A DNA stretch of 64,000 bases from Pezizomycotina sp. ARF18 (Eukaryota > Ascomycota), in assembly GCA_002224055.1 (NCBI GenBank), contig AZLU01000003.1, forward strand, positions 279,297 through 343,296, written 5' to 3'. The translations under genes and the position numbers were made by a program. The notes under the pieces were generated by a model that ran no database searches, was not told the origin of the DNA, and worked only from the letters and a program-made list of their open reading frames with translations. Each line of letters begins with the position of its first letter. Position 1 is the first letter of the stretch. Positions 38,401 to 49,299 of the stretch are shown here, one piece after another.

Positions 38401-41400
38401 AGGATGTTCAACGGGAAGAATTCTGTTGCGGCTGATAAAGCGGAAAGTAGGAAAAAAAAAAAAAAAAAAAAAGCCATAAGAATCGATAGGTGCCGTAAAA
38501 ACACCGCGGTCCATTGTTCTCAACTTGAAATCGCCTTGTCTCCGAAGCGAATGAAAGAAAAGCTCAATGTAATTATTATTAGATAAATGATCTCATTATT
38601 CAAGGAGAGGGGAATAAAGAGGATTTCATGTGAAATTGCACGTCAGAAATTAAGTGTTTTGATATATGCACCTAGAGGCACAGTTAAATAGAGCTTACCC
38701 CGATATTGTGGGAAAAGAATTTGCCGCTCTAGCAAGGTTATTGTGAACTGGGATTTAGTGGCATAAGTGGTTGTTGAGACCAACAAACGAGATGAGAGGT
38801 TGCGAAAAGCAATAAACTAATTTTAAAACTAATATCGATCTTCTTATTTCCCGCTGTCCGAACGTTTGAAAGGATCAGATAGGGAGATCGACGTAATAAG
38901 GACGGATGGGCTTTATATTTCTCTCAAACGAGGGAGGCTCGCCAGTGCCTGCTAGCTCCTTCGCTAAAGGCTATTAATCGAAGGACGCAACCTGGTTAGT
39001 TACCGTGGGCGGTGATTGGCGTGGCATCTTTTGCGGCGCTCCTTTGTTTTTAACCTTCCCAGATCACGCTTTGTGCGTAGGACAAGCAGCAAATAAGCGG
39101 ATGGCGGTTGTTTGAACGACCGCGACGCTTATAGTATAAGGCAAAGTTACTGTTGCTATAGGGTAAGCTCGAGACCGCGATCAGGCACGAGTTATTTGTT
39201 GAACGTTGAAGCCTGTCGTTACACGTTAACATTACGAAACGGGAGCTTGAATCTATGGAAGGAATCTCGGGGGGTCGGTTTTTTTTTTTACCTTTCTGTG
39301 TTTCAAAATTCGCTTCAATGGGATACAATATGGTACGATACCTCCTCAATTTGTCCAAAGGGCTGCAAACGAGTGCGAACGATGACGATCACTCTTTCCA
39401 CTAAGGAGGAATATTCTATATTGTCTTTTTTTTTTTTTTTTTTTTTTTGGGCTCGTTTGGCGTGTGTTACTCTCGAGATCTCGATTTCTTCTGTTCAGAC
39501 AGATAATACGGCTTCGCCGTGCGCACGCAAGTGGAGCCAGTTCGGCTTCGTATCCACGTAGTTCCGACTAAGGAAACCTTGAAAGATATATTTATTAGCC
39601 AAGTGTGCCATGTAGCTTAGAGCTCGCAAGTTTTATAGACTGGGCTTTGCAAAAGTTCCCACCACGTATGGAATTATTTTTCTTTCACTTCCCTTTGGCA
39701 TCAATCCGTAATAGCGGATCCGCTTCAGTGTTGGATTGCTTCATACCTGCAGCTGATCACCATGCGATGCGACGCGAGGTGGTTTTGGAAGATAGGGCAT
39801 ATAGGGCATAAGAAAAGCAAAGGGAATGGAAATATTTTTTTCTTGCATTTTAAAAGGAAAAATAGAAAAAGCTTATATGGGCCTTATGACTCCTGATTTT
39901 GATCTCGGGAGTGGGGGCTCATTTTGTTGACAGGATATTGCCAGCAGTTCACCAGATAATCATAAGAATATTGGAAAGTATAACCTTTTGGAAATTGGAC
40001 AAGAGAGCACCCACGACTTGATAATTCAGAGGTTCTTCTACCATGGCGACTCTGTTAGATCTTTCTGAAAACCCTAGGATAAAGAAAGGTTCGGAAGCGT
40101 TAGTCTCAAATAGCGGAAGGTGGTCCTTTGGTCTTGCTCTGCTCGAGCCAAAAAAAAAATCAAAAAAAAATCAAGTAATGTGTGAGAGATAGGTGAAAAA
40201 AAAAGGCGATTGTGGATAAGCTTTTGCGTATGAAACATGTGGTGAATTGGTTATGTCTCCGAGAGCGTGTGTTTGGCCCTATAGCAAATGTCTTAGCGAA
40301 ATTCTTCTTGCGGATAAGATGTCCTCCTCTCCGCCGTCCTTGGAGCACAGAAAGTATACTCGCCGGACATCATCTCTAATTGGCCATTGGAACTGTCTCG
40401 AAAAGTTCGCAACAGTGCGAACCCCCAAGTTTTCTTCTTTCTTCTTTTTCTCTTGCTGTTGTTGATCCTCCATTCTTTTCGGGCACCAGGGGTTTAAAGT
40501 GAGATTGCAGGTCAACGAAGCAAGGCGAAGCGATATTACCTATATATCGCTTTCGGGAGCCAACTTCAAACCAGAACTTTCTGTGAAAACTATTCGGCCA
40601 CTTAGCTTTGGGTGATGACGCTGCAGTGGATTTCGCACTGGTTGGTGATGTCGCACGGAACCTAAGCGAATATGAGAGTGGCTTCCAATGCAGTACAGGA
40701 AGATGTGCAGGGCAAGGTCAAGGCCACGTACGGGTATCCACGGCCGGCACAAGTAACTTTTTTCTTGGAGAGAGCTCTGAGGTTCGAATCCTCCAAGAGC
40801 GAGACGAAGGGAATAAGAAAAAAAAATTTTTTCCTCCCCACAGTTTAACAAACAACTGGTCAGGAATTGTTTAAGTAGTGTTTTTAGAGACTTCATATAC
40901 TTGATCTGGAAGCTGGAAACTAAAGTGTGATTAGCAATACTTCAATAGAAGAACCTTGGATTATGCTGTGATTTAGAGGTGAACCTTAGATTTAGCTTTC
41001 GATAATTTATTCCTACGCACGTGTGACCGCGTTTGCTTGACCTCCTTCCGAACAAATTGAATCGGAAGTGTTCAAGCTGACACTAAAGTGTCAGACATGT
41101 CACTCATGGCCACGTCTCAAATAGAGTGGAAGCTGCATCCCTGTGGGTTCCTGTAATTGAACATTGCTATCGTGTAACACACGTTAGCTGACTCTCTTGA
41201 GTTTATCCTGCCCGATATAATTACTATAGGAGAGATGCTGAAAGTCAATGCAAGGTCAATGGAGAATTTACTGGAAGGAAGGCCAGCCAGTCACCTACCA
41301 AATTGAGAGCGTGAAGCTAGATGATTAATTCATTACTATCTTTCTTTCTCTCTTTCATGGGTAGGTGAAAATAGACAAGCATCGATGTTTTTAAAAATAA

Positions 41401-44087
41401 ATGGTAGGGCAGCGGACCGTAACGGTGAAGCGTCTTGGGTAGCTCATGCACGCAACTGTGAAATCGATTAGCTGAAAATTAAAGACACCACGTCATGACT
41501 AACTGGAAAAGGAGATCTCTTCGGGAAATCATATTTTTCTCCCGTACATGCATAAACTTACTAGTAAATTCAGCCATATGGCCGGTGAAAGATTCGTCGA
41601 TTTGTAAACGTTGTCGATTTGCATTTTCATCATTCCGTCTCCTAACTGTCCTTACAAAAACAAAAAGTCGGCCTAAGTCCTTCTCTCGGATTACAGTAAG
41701 GAAAAGGTATATGGCGCTTAGGAATTTACAAAATATTGAACAATAGAATATATTGTAACTGCAGAATGGCGCAGGATTTTGGTACCGGAATATGATATTT
41801 CTAGAATTCTTGGTACCATGGTACCATAGCCTCGGTGCCTAATGCATTTGTTCACAAGGAATTTGTTAATTCTACAACTTTATTACCGGCAAAGCAATGA
41901 CATGCAGCCCTATCGCTTTGCTTTCCTTCTTCCCATTTTTATCTTTCTGCCAATGCTTGTAAAGGGGGAATTATTTTTTCGGTCAATTGAAACGGAGATT
42001 TTTTGACAATTACTCACAGAAGCGAACTTTCGATCCCCGTTGGTTTTCTACCCTACCAAAAGAAACACGGAATAAATAAAATCCAAAAGCTTAATCAAAA
42101 CCGAACGCTTTAGCTGCTTATATAAGAAGCTGAGCATTTCCTTGAAGCCATGCCTTGACTAAAAGCCTAGTTCGCGGCATGATAAAGTAGGTTTGCACGT
42201 AATGCGTCTGCTAAGCTCACGCAGGTGGTCGTGGTTCAGCGTATCAATTGTCCATGAGGCCGGACAAGATCGTGTATGTAGTAGCACATCTCCGAGAAAG
42301 GCGTTGATGAGTTTCTGTCTGATCCATCAACTTGACCGCAAAATTTAGATTTTTGTCGAACTCTGTTGGACTTACTGAAATTTGTTCTGTTTGAAACAGC
42401 AATGCGGAACAACCTCTCCGCCTCCTTACGGTCACTTTTGAAACTCGATACTGACCTTGAACCCGTGAATTTCAAAAATAATATCCACGAGCTGTCACTC
42501 TACCCAGAGTATGCTCATCGTGATCCCGGTTGACAAACCGATCTCGTCACTGATGTTGGACTTGCGTGCGTGGTAATAAGACATCATCCTGTGAGGTTTC
42601 GAACTGAGCAACTGTCAAGTTGCTGACTTCGCTCCTTTATTTCCCATTACGAGACCATATAATGGGTGCCTAAATGGACTTGGCGCGCTGTCAGCTAAAA
42701 TAAGTGTATACCATAGTGCGATCGATCCGACGGACTGGCAAGGGACATGATATTTACTGGGATGGCCAAGTTCTTCCGAGGAAGAAAACGATCCGAGATA
42801 CGATAAGATTCCACGTTGTAAGTCACAGTCGTTACGATAGCCCTTTGCGTGTTAAAAGTGGAGTAGGCTACTCTTACAGGCCGACAAAAATCACGACCCT
42901 GGACCGGTCACGTATCCCAGAAGTATTAATATAGCAGTACTCCTGCCCAGCCATTGAGGACGAATAACCGTAATAACCTGCCTTCGAAACACGTTTCTTT
43001 CCGACCGCGTGACACGTACATCCACTCGGTCGAGATTTGGACCTGTCGCCTTGATATTTTCGGTAAGTAAAGGGACGGTCCGAGACCGCTTTGACAGCGA
43101 GTAAGACGATCTGAAATTGAGGCGAGAAAAGACCTGTACACGATTGGCATTAGTAGGGTTGACCTGTCTGGCAGCTTTCTGTTAACGAGAGATCTGTAGC
43201 GCCGTCCACGTATATCATTCTTGCCCAGCGTGACGGGTCAAGATAGGATTGGATGCGAGACGGGCATTGACCTCAACCCGATTCTTTTGTAATTTTGAAT
43301 GCTTCAACGGAAATTAGTATCATATACCTGTAACAATGGGTCTGCCTGGGGTAACTTCTGCTTCCGGGAACTAAAAGTAACGAAATTTTCCATACAGAGA
43401 AATCTTTCAGCAAAGTCTGCCCTGGTTTCCGAAGGAGAGGAGATACAATAGCATGAAAGGACTTCAGGGGAGGGTGGAATGTTCAGATTTTCTTTCAGCT
43501 TCCAGAAACCGTTCGATGAAGAATGGTGATTAATTGATAAGGGGTTGGCATGGATATTACCAAGTTTCTAGGCCGATGAATTCTCGGTGCATGTAGGGAG
43601 ATCTGCCGATTTAGCGGTACTATCGGCGTGTTGTACGGGATAGGTACTTTGATGGTAATGAAAGCTAGCCGGCGCATGAACTGGTAGGGCGAAGTTGGTT
43701 ACTGGTGGACCTCGAACACTCCTGGTTCTTAACTCCTCTCCCCCCATCGTGCAAAATAGATCCTGGCTTGATACGTTCCTTCGAGGGTGACAACAAGAGT
43801 TGAAAATGCGCCAAGAGGAACCAAAAATTGCAAGGTCGAAAGCAGATGGTAGGGCTAGGATAAGGAATACGGCGTGTTCAGAGCTGGCTACTATCCGAGA
43901 TCTGTGAAGCTGGCCAGTCGCCCTCTTAACCTTCTGCCGTGATTTCAGGCCCGGCTAATTAGCAGGATGTTTGTACGCAACAGCTTGCTGCTCTCTACGC
44001 AGGGATAGAAGAAGAACAGGGAAGGGTCGTTGGGGTCTGTAGGGCTGGGGTTGCTACCGGCTGGCTGGCTCTAATGCCATTGCTTAC

Positions 44088-44247
44088 CTTGGATATGTCC
44101 GAATCGTTGCCTTACGAACTGATGGTTCATGCTCCGCTGGCAGATTTGTTGATGATGCTGGCAGCTTTGTAGATGACGCTGATAGCTTGGTGGATGCTGG
44201 CAGGCTTCGTAGATGATGTTGTAGTCGTCTTGATTAATCCTAGTCAT
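44088..44247 (-). other. Possible isolated exon
   Basis: An ATG at 44247 follows a plausible acceptor (TTTCACCATCACAG) by 12 nt. An open frame (MTRINQDDYNIIYEACQHPP, then Gln/His/Cys-rich repeats) reaches a GTAAGC donor at 44082-44087. The acceptor-just-before-ATG layout resembles the small-protein family at the left end, but no sequence similarity to it was seen and no partner exons were found. Confidence 0.2.
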
Positions 44248-44440
44248 CTCCAAGTCCTGTGATGGTGAAAGAAAGGATGTTATTTGAATGAAGCTTTTCG
44301 AAAATGGTAGATTACATTGCATTTAGAAAGGAATTGGAGGAGTAGAACAATTTGGGTGGGGAGATGAATAATAATAATAATAATCAGGAAACATTTATTT
44401 ATTTAAACAGGAAGTCGTCATCGGCTGCTTACCACCGTGA

Positions 44441-44455
44441 TAAATAAATAAATAA

Positions 44456-44494
<39 letters not shown>

Positions 44495-44495
44495 A
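44441..44495. repeat. (AAAT)n microsatellite
   Basis: About thirteen units of AAAT/AATA, with one interruption. Confidence 0.9.
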
Positions 44496-44779
44496 TGGCA
44501 GTTTTTATAGGAAGAGTGAGAATAATAATAAACAGCCCTCAAATCATATGTGTAACAAAGTGAGACGTACTAGTTTTCTACCTTGATCATCTTTACCTGT
44601 CCTCTCTTTGATCACGAGGTATAAGTAGAGAGGCAAATGACTCAGCTCTTACTTAAGTAAGTCTACTACTTGTACCAATATCCAGTTTATATTATACTGA
44701 TCAATGATGCTAATAGTTATACTTCGATCGAGTTTAGCTAGAACCAATAGACGAAAGCCATTATTCAACCTTTACCGTG

Positions 44780-45147
44780 GTAGTCAAGTCAGAGACTACC
44801 TTGACGAGCATCTTCTGGCAATGCAATTTGCCAAATCCCCGGATCGTTCTTGAGATCTGCAGCTTTTATCTTGGCGAATTCTTCCGGGAATGACGAAGGA
44901 GACATCAAAGAGAAGCTCCAATCCAAATTGGAGATATGTTGCCCTGCTAAAGCCAGCAGTTAGACACCGCCTGATGCCTCGAATTGATCAATTACACGGC
45001 GTACAAGGCCTCTGTTTGATCAGATTCGGGGATGGCGCCTAGGGTATATTTCCAATTTATGGGCGAAGATGTCTTTGGGGAGGATAGATCGAACATTTAA
45101 TGGACCTTGAAATATTAAAGCGTCGTACGGAAAGGCACTATGGACTA
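44780..45147 (-). pseudogene. Coding fragment of unrecognised conserved-looking protein
   Basis: Three consecutive frame segments give a protein-like reading with little low complexity: VHSAFPYDALIFQGPLNVRS and ILPKDIFAHKLEIYP; then LGAIPESDQTEALYAV; then IDQFEASGGV, a TAA, and LLALAGQHISNLDWSFSLMS followed by FPEEFAKIKAADLKNDPGIW and QIALPEDARQ. It ends near GGTAGT at about 44780. The two shifts plus an in-frame TAA within about 120 codons, and no recognisable start or upstream exon, suggest a decayed or partial gene. I do not recognise the family. Confidence 0.45.
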
Positions 45148-46698
45148 CGATGTCTATGCATGGTTATCGAGCCTTCTGTTTCTGGTGAAACAAATATATA
45201 GCTCGTTTTTTATCATCTCGACCAGAATTTTCCCGAATAATGGGCTCTCTTGTGCTTCGCCAGTAGGAAGTTAACATCTCGTGTATATCCAATATTATTA
45301 CTGATGAAAGAAGGCTATAGGCCTCAAAAACATCTTACAGCTTAAGTAACATAAGCAAACTTATAACCTAAGAAATTCGGTTGTAACTACTGGGTAGTTT
45401 ATACTACGCCATATTATACATCCAAACTCAGTCAGAAGCGCCAAAAAAAAAAAAAAAAAAAAAAACCAAAAAAACCTTTGTCGTTATAATGTATTGCGAT
45501 ACGACGATGCAACGTAGTTGAAGAGAGCTGGTCAACATCCATTTCCAATTAAAGACTTTCGTATTATATTCCAACTTGAGATCTAGAGGATGCTAGAGCA
45601 TTTCGATATTATGGCATTGCGTCTGGAGGCTTGTAATCTAAGTTTACGCAATGTTAACCGATATATTCGTTGTCCTTTCCGATATTTTTACGTGCAGATT
45701 GATTTGACGGTAGCACTTGGTAAAACTGAGCTTGAGTGTGAGGGAGATCACTCCGAGTGTGTTATATTCCGTTCAGTGTCAAATCAGGAGCTGCATATAT
45801 TATTATATAACAATAGCGATAAGTTATAAGCTCTGGTGGGAACTTTGTATCGAAGGATGCTATGGCTGTGAGACTGAAAATTCTCAACACGAAACAGTTG
45901 CTTCTAGAGGGCCCGAGTCCTGATTATATACAAAATACACCTAGAACGAATGTACCTGCGAAATATCTCTAGCATCCAGAGGATCCAGAAATATCAATAA
46001 TAGTTGTATATTTTCTTTGATGTTGCTATAAGTGTATCCCAAGGAGAATGAAGGGGAATAGGAGATCAGGGGGGTTTAAAGTTATCGTTCTGCAAGCATG
46101 TCTCGAACGATTTCGCTCGCCTATCTCCGACCTGCCGCGTCCGCTAAACAATAACTAAAATAGGATAGCCACTTCGCTTCCACAAGCGTGGACAATTCTG
46201 TGGGGGCCAAAAATTCATGCTGTTTAAACCCTTGACTCTATGTAGTGAAAAATAATTAGGAGCTAAGAGCCACACTTTCCACACGTCTCCTCACCACAAT
46301 TTTCAGAAATGATGGCTAGATGATTCGTAGGACCACGTTGTCGGTGGCGGTCGAGGCTGTCCCTGGAGATTTTCGCTAGTCCTTCCCAGGAAAATATCGC
46401 TGTTGATTACATATAAATCTTTCGACTAGCCTAACCAGGCCGCTACGGTAAGCAGTGGTCAGGCAATTTTCACACACCTCATCTTGCCTACCCAGTGGCA
46501 AAGGTCGATTTAAACTTTTTCGCCTACCATCTTGGCGGTGGGGATAGGCCAATGGCCTAAGCATTTTCGAGAATAGTAGACTGGACCATGGGACGAGATA
46601 GGAATCTCAAAGTAGAAAGTATAAAAGCAATTCTTATATCCTTCCGTTTGATATATGGGCTGATGGCTGGCAAAAACTTTTCTTGAATTCGGTACACT
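45148..46698. other. Intergenic DNA
   Basis: Has a poly-A run (45443-45465). A minus-strand ORF at 46376-46564 with VCENCLTTAYRS could be a coding fragment but shows nothing diagnostic. No gene called. Confidence 0.4.
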
Positions 46699-46820
46699 GA
46701 CACGCTGGGACAAAAAAAAAATAGCCGGTATCGAATTTTTGTTGCGGTGGTAGATCGCTACAAAAAAAAAAAAAAAAAAAAAAATTCGATACCGGCTATT
46801 ATTTTTTGTCCCCGCGTGAC
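46699..46820. mobile_element. Foldback (MITE-like) element, 122 bp
   Basis: Two inverted arms of about 41 bp face each other. The left arm (46699-46740) is GACACGCTGGGAC, an A run, then ATAGCCGGTATCGAATTTTT. The right arm (46780-46820) is its reverse complement with a few differences (GTCACGCGGGGAC on its own strand). The inner 20 bp are perfectly paired. The 39-nt centre holds a GTAGATCGCTAC word and a long A run. No coding capacity. A TA dinucleotide lies near each end, but exact target-site duplications are not clear. Could be a non-autonomous DNA transposon or a simple large hairpin. Confidence 0.6.
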
Positions 46821-47149
46821 TAAAGAATGATCTTCTTGGTTAATTTTATAGCTGCAGCAACCTAGACGCCCTCTAATTAGAATATGGATAAAAGGCAGAG
46901 AGGGTGGAAACTTGCAGCGTAATCATACTAGGAATATGATCGTAACAACGGAAACATTTTTACTTTGGTGGGGGAATATAATTATGTTTGAGGCCCCCAG
47001 AAAACATGAAGATGGTTCCGAAAGAATTCATCTCTTTCCTTTGCACATTATTTGTACCTGAAATCTGTAACAATCAGATCCCAAGCTTTCTCATGCGGTA
47101 GCACAAAGCGCTCTCTAAGAAACTCATCGGCAGTTATCATAGGATCGTC
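46821..47149 (+). promoter_or_regulatory. Upstream region of the rhodopsin-type gene
   Basis: About 330 bp of non-coding DNA between the foldback element and the ATG at 47150. The foldback ends 329 bp upstream of the start. No specific site identified. Confidence 0.3.
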
Positions 47150-48645
47150 ATGGCCGGCAATTTCTCGCGACAACAGCTGAACCAGCTCGTCGGTCTCGGC
47201 TACCTCGTGGAGAATCTGGTGCCGTATAACGACCTAACGATGATGCAGGTCATATCTAAACTCCTTTCACAGAACGAATCCACGATAAATGCGATGTTAG
47301 GGCCTCAGCTAGTTCCCGGCATGTCGACAATGGAGACATTGCAGACCATACAAGCTGCTCTAATTGCGGCACCTCATAACTCCACTTCGATACGATGGAT
47401 GATAGGCTTTACGATTATGACAGCGGCGGCCATTCCTTTCGTCTGGGTACGGTTTATACACGGAAATACATAACACCAAAGGAGCTGAGATAGAAGATTG
47501 GTCGTGCCTCGTTGGTTACATTTCTGTGTGGTGCTGTGTATATCGTGGTACATCCGTAAGTACTGAACTCATGAAAAGAGCTGTTTAAATTTAAATATTA
47601 TCATCTGTAGAATCGATCGCTGATGGCTCATGGGGATGCTAGTGTGTACTGCTGGAAATGCGGAAACCACATATACGACATCGCATTGAACGACGTTCGC
47701 CTATTCGTCCAGATAATTTTGGTAGCGAAATCGTGTTTTATCTCACGCACTTCTTTGTTAAAATTGCCTTCCTGGTATTTTACTGGAAGCTTTACCCAAC
47801 AAAGGCTTCCAGCGGTGTATCATCGCGGTCGGCTTTTACATCTTTGGCTTAACGATTTCTGGAATAGCGACGGTCATATTCCAGTGTGCGCCTATCGGTT
47901 GGTGGAACCACCTTATCACCGCGAAATGCGTGAACCTTGACTTGCTGGGCATTATACATGCAACTTTTATATAGTGGCAGACATTTTCTTGCTGCTGCTC
48001 CTGACCTCAGCGGTCTGGAAACTCCAGCTGAAGACTAAAGATAAGCTACAGCTTATCGGAGTCTTTGGCGTTGGGGCCGTTATTTGTATACTCAGTGTAC
48101 TTAGGACGATCAAGCTGAAGGAATGGCTTGGTTCGAGTGACCTTACTACAGCGCTATGTCGTTGGCGCCGTGGATAATGTAAGTAAACGCTTAAACGACA
48201 CCTTAACCAGGCTATTTTGGATAGGTAATCTCTAACTTTCATAAACAGACTCGAAGTAAACCTCTCCGTCATCGTCGCCTGTGCACCTTCTCTAAAGGTG
48301 TTCATCTTCCGCCACCGCTACGAGCCTGCAGGGGCACCGGTACACCTAGACTCAACTTCCCCGGCGCATCGAAACTTTCGTGGGTAACCGGCGGATTCTA
48401 CAGGCCGCGGAATAGCAAAAATATGGGTGAAAAGCAGTCTCCGCGGCAGAAGCCGCTGCTGGACGGATCGATGGGCTCTGACGTATCGCAGATGTCGATT
48501 TTCAGCGTCATCGGCAAGGAGGAGAAGCAGGAAGCACTACGACGGTTCCAGAACAGAGCCGCCACGACAACCGCCGCCGCAAACTGCGACATCAATTCGA
48601 ATCAGTCCAATACCTGAAGACGTTGAGGGACCGAATAATGTGTAA
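47150..48645 (+). CDS. PTH11/rhodopsin-domain seven-helix membrane protein (frameshifted)
   Basis: Fungal rhodopsin-domain integral membrane protein; relatives include PTH11-like putative receptors in the plasma membrane. The start is MAGNFSRQQLNQLVGLGYLV at 47150. The first helix is RWMIGFTIMTAAAIPFVWVR, then EDWSCLVGYI, the usual 'DDW' helix-2 region. Intron 1 is 47556-47610 (GTAAGT...CTGTAG). HIYDI leads to YLTHFFVKIAFLVFYWKLYP, then a helix-4 region with GFYIFGLTISGIATVIFQCA and PIGWWN, then DIFLLLLLTSAVWKLQLKTK and GVFGVGAVICILSVLRTIKL. Intron 2 is 48179-48248. LEVNLSVIVACAPSLKVFI is the hallmark last helix. The tail ends SPIPEDVEGPNNV, stop 48643-48645. This frame is supported by a second copy of the tail at 52.8 kb. 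At least four one-base shifts break the gene. Confidence 0.75.
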
Positions 48646-48920
48646 AACATATGGTTTTATTTTAATTTTGGGGCTTGAAGGATGGAAGCTTATGCCCGAA
48701 TTAATTTGCACAACGACGTATAATTAATTCCTTCGCGTGTTTTTTTTTTGGTTTCTTTATGTTCGTGGATTTGTGTAATGCGGTTCGAGGGACTTGTAGA
48801 TGTACACCTTTACATTATGTTTCAGTATTAGCGATCACTATAGTTTTATCAGCGAAGATTTCAGTACCAATCGTCAAATATTCCTAATTTGGAATGCGAT
48901 CGCAATAAATATATTAGTAT

Positions 48921-48940
48921 AACCCTCCGAAGGGAGGGTT
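48921..48940. repeat. 8-bp hairpin
   Basis: AACCCTCC, loop GAAG, GGAGGGTT, about 280 bp downstream of the rhodopsin-type gene. Confidence 0.6.
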
Positions 48941-49299
48941 CTAGACTAAAATATATTTAAGTTGTGAAATTCTAATATAGGAAGAGGCAATCGTTGCGAT
49001 CAGTTATTAGCCCGAATAATACTATCATATATGCATATATACACGCTACTAAAAGGTAGAATAGTTAGAACGGATAGATGTGCGTGAATAAGATTTGAAC
49101 AAACGGTCGAACGCCTGAACTATTCCGTAAAATATTCTTTCAATAATCAAATGCATTCTTCATTGCAGTTGACTTTGAAGACTAGTTAAGCATATTTTTA
49201 CTCCCATAAATCTCTCTCCAGAATATCGCTGACAGAGCACATGCCAATGTCTGCATTATTTCGGCTATATCGTAGGATTGAAACCTAGAGATCTCTTCG

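Larger units (their letters stand above)
34019..44779. other. Second long gene-poor region
   Basis: No confident gene. It contains long A/T runs (34638-34664, 35313-35425, 35495-35612), a G run (36395-36407), poly-A tracts (36099-36123, 38451-38472) and an AAAT repeat at 44441-44495. GC content seems higher from 42.2 to 44.3 kb, where short ORFs occur on both strands without recognisable motifs. The promoter of the copper-fist gene must lie at the left end. Confidence 0.45.

Noticed and set aside
40774-40806. tRNA-like GGTTCGAATCC word on the plus strand
   Set aside because: Only the T-loop word fits. The T stem has just four pairs and no matching acceptor 5' strand, D-arm or anticodon arm lies upstream. 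The word sits in a simple CTTGGAG/CTCCAAG hairpin.
46376-46564. Minus-strand ORF with VCENCLTTAYRS
   Set aside because: One CxxC pair only, no other zinc ligands in register and no homologous context; left as a possible fragment.
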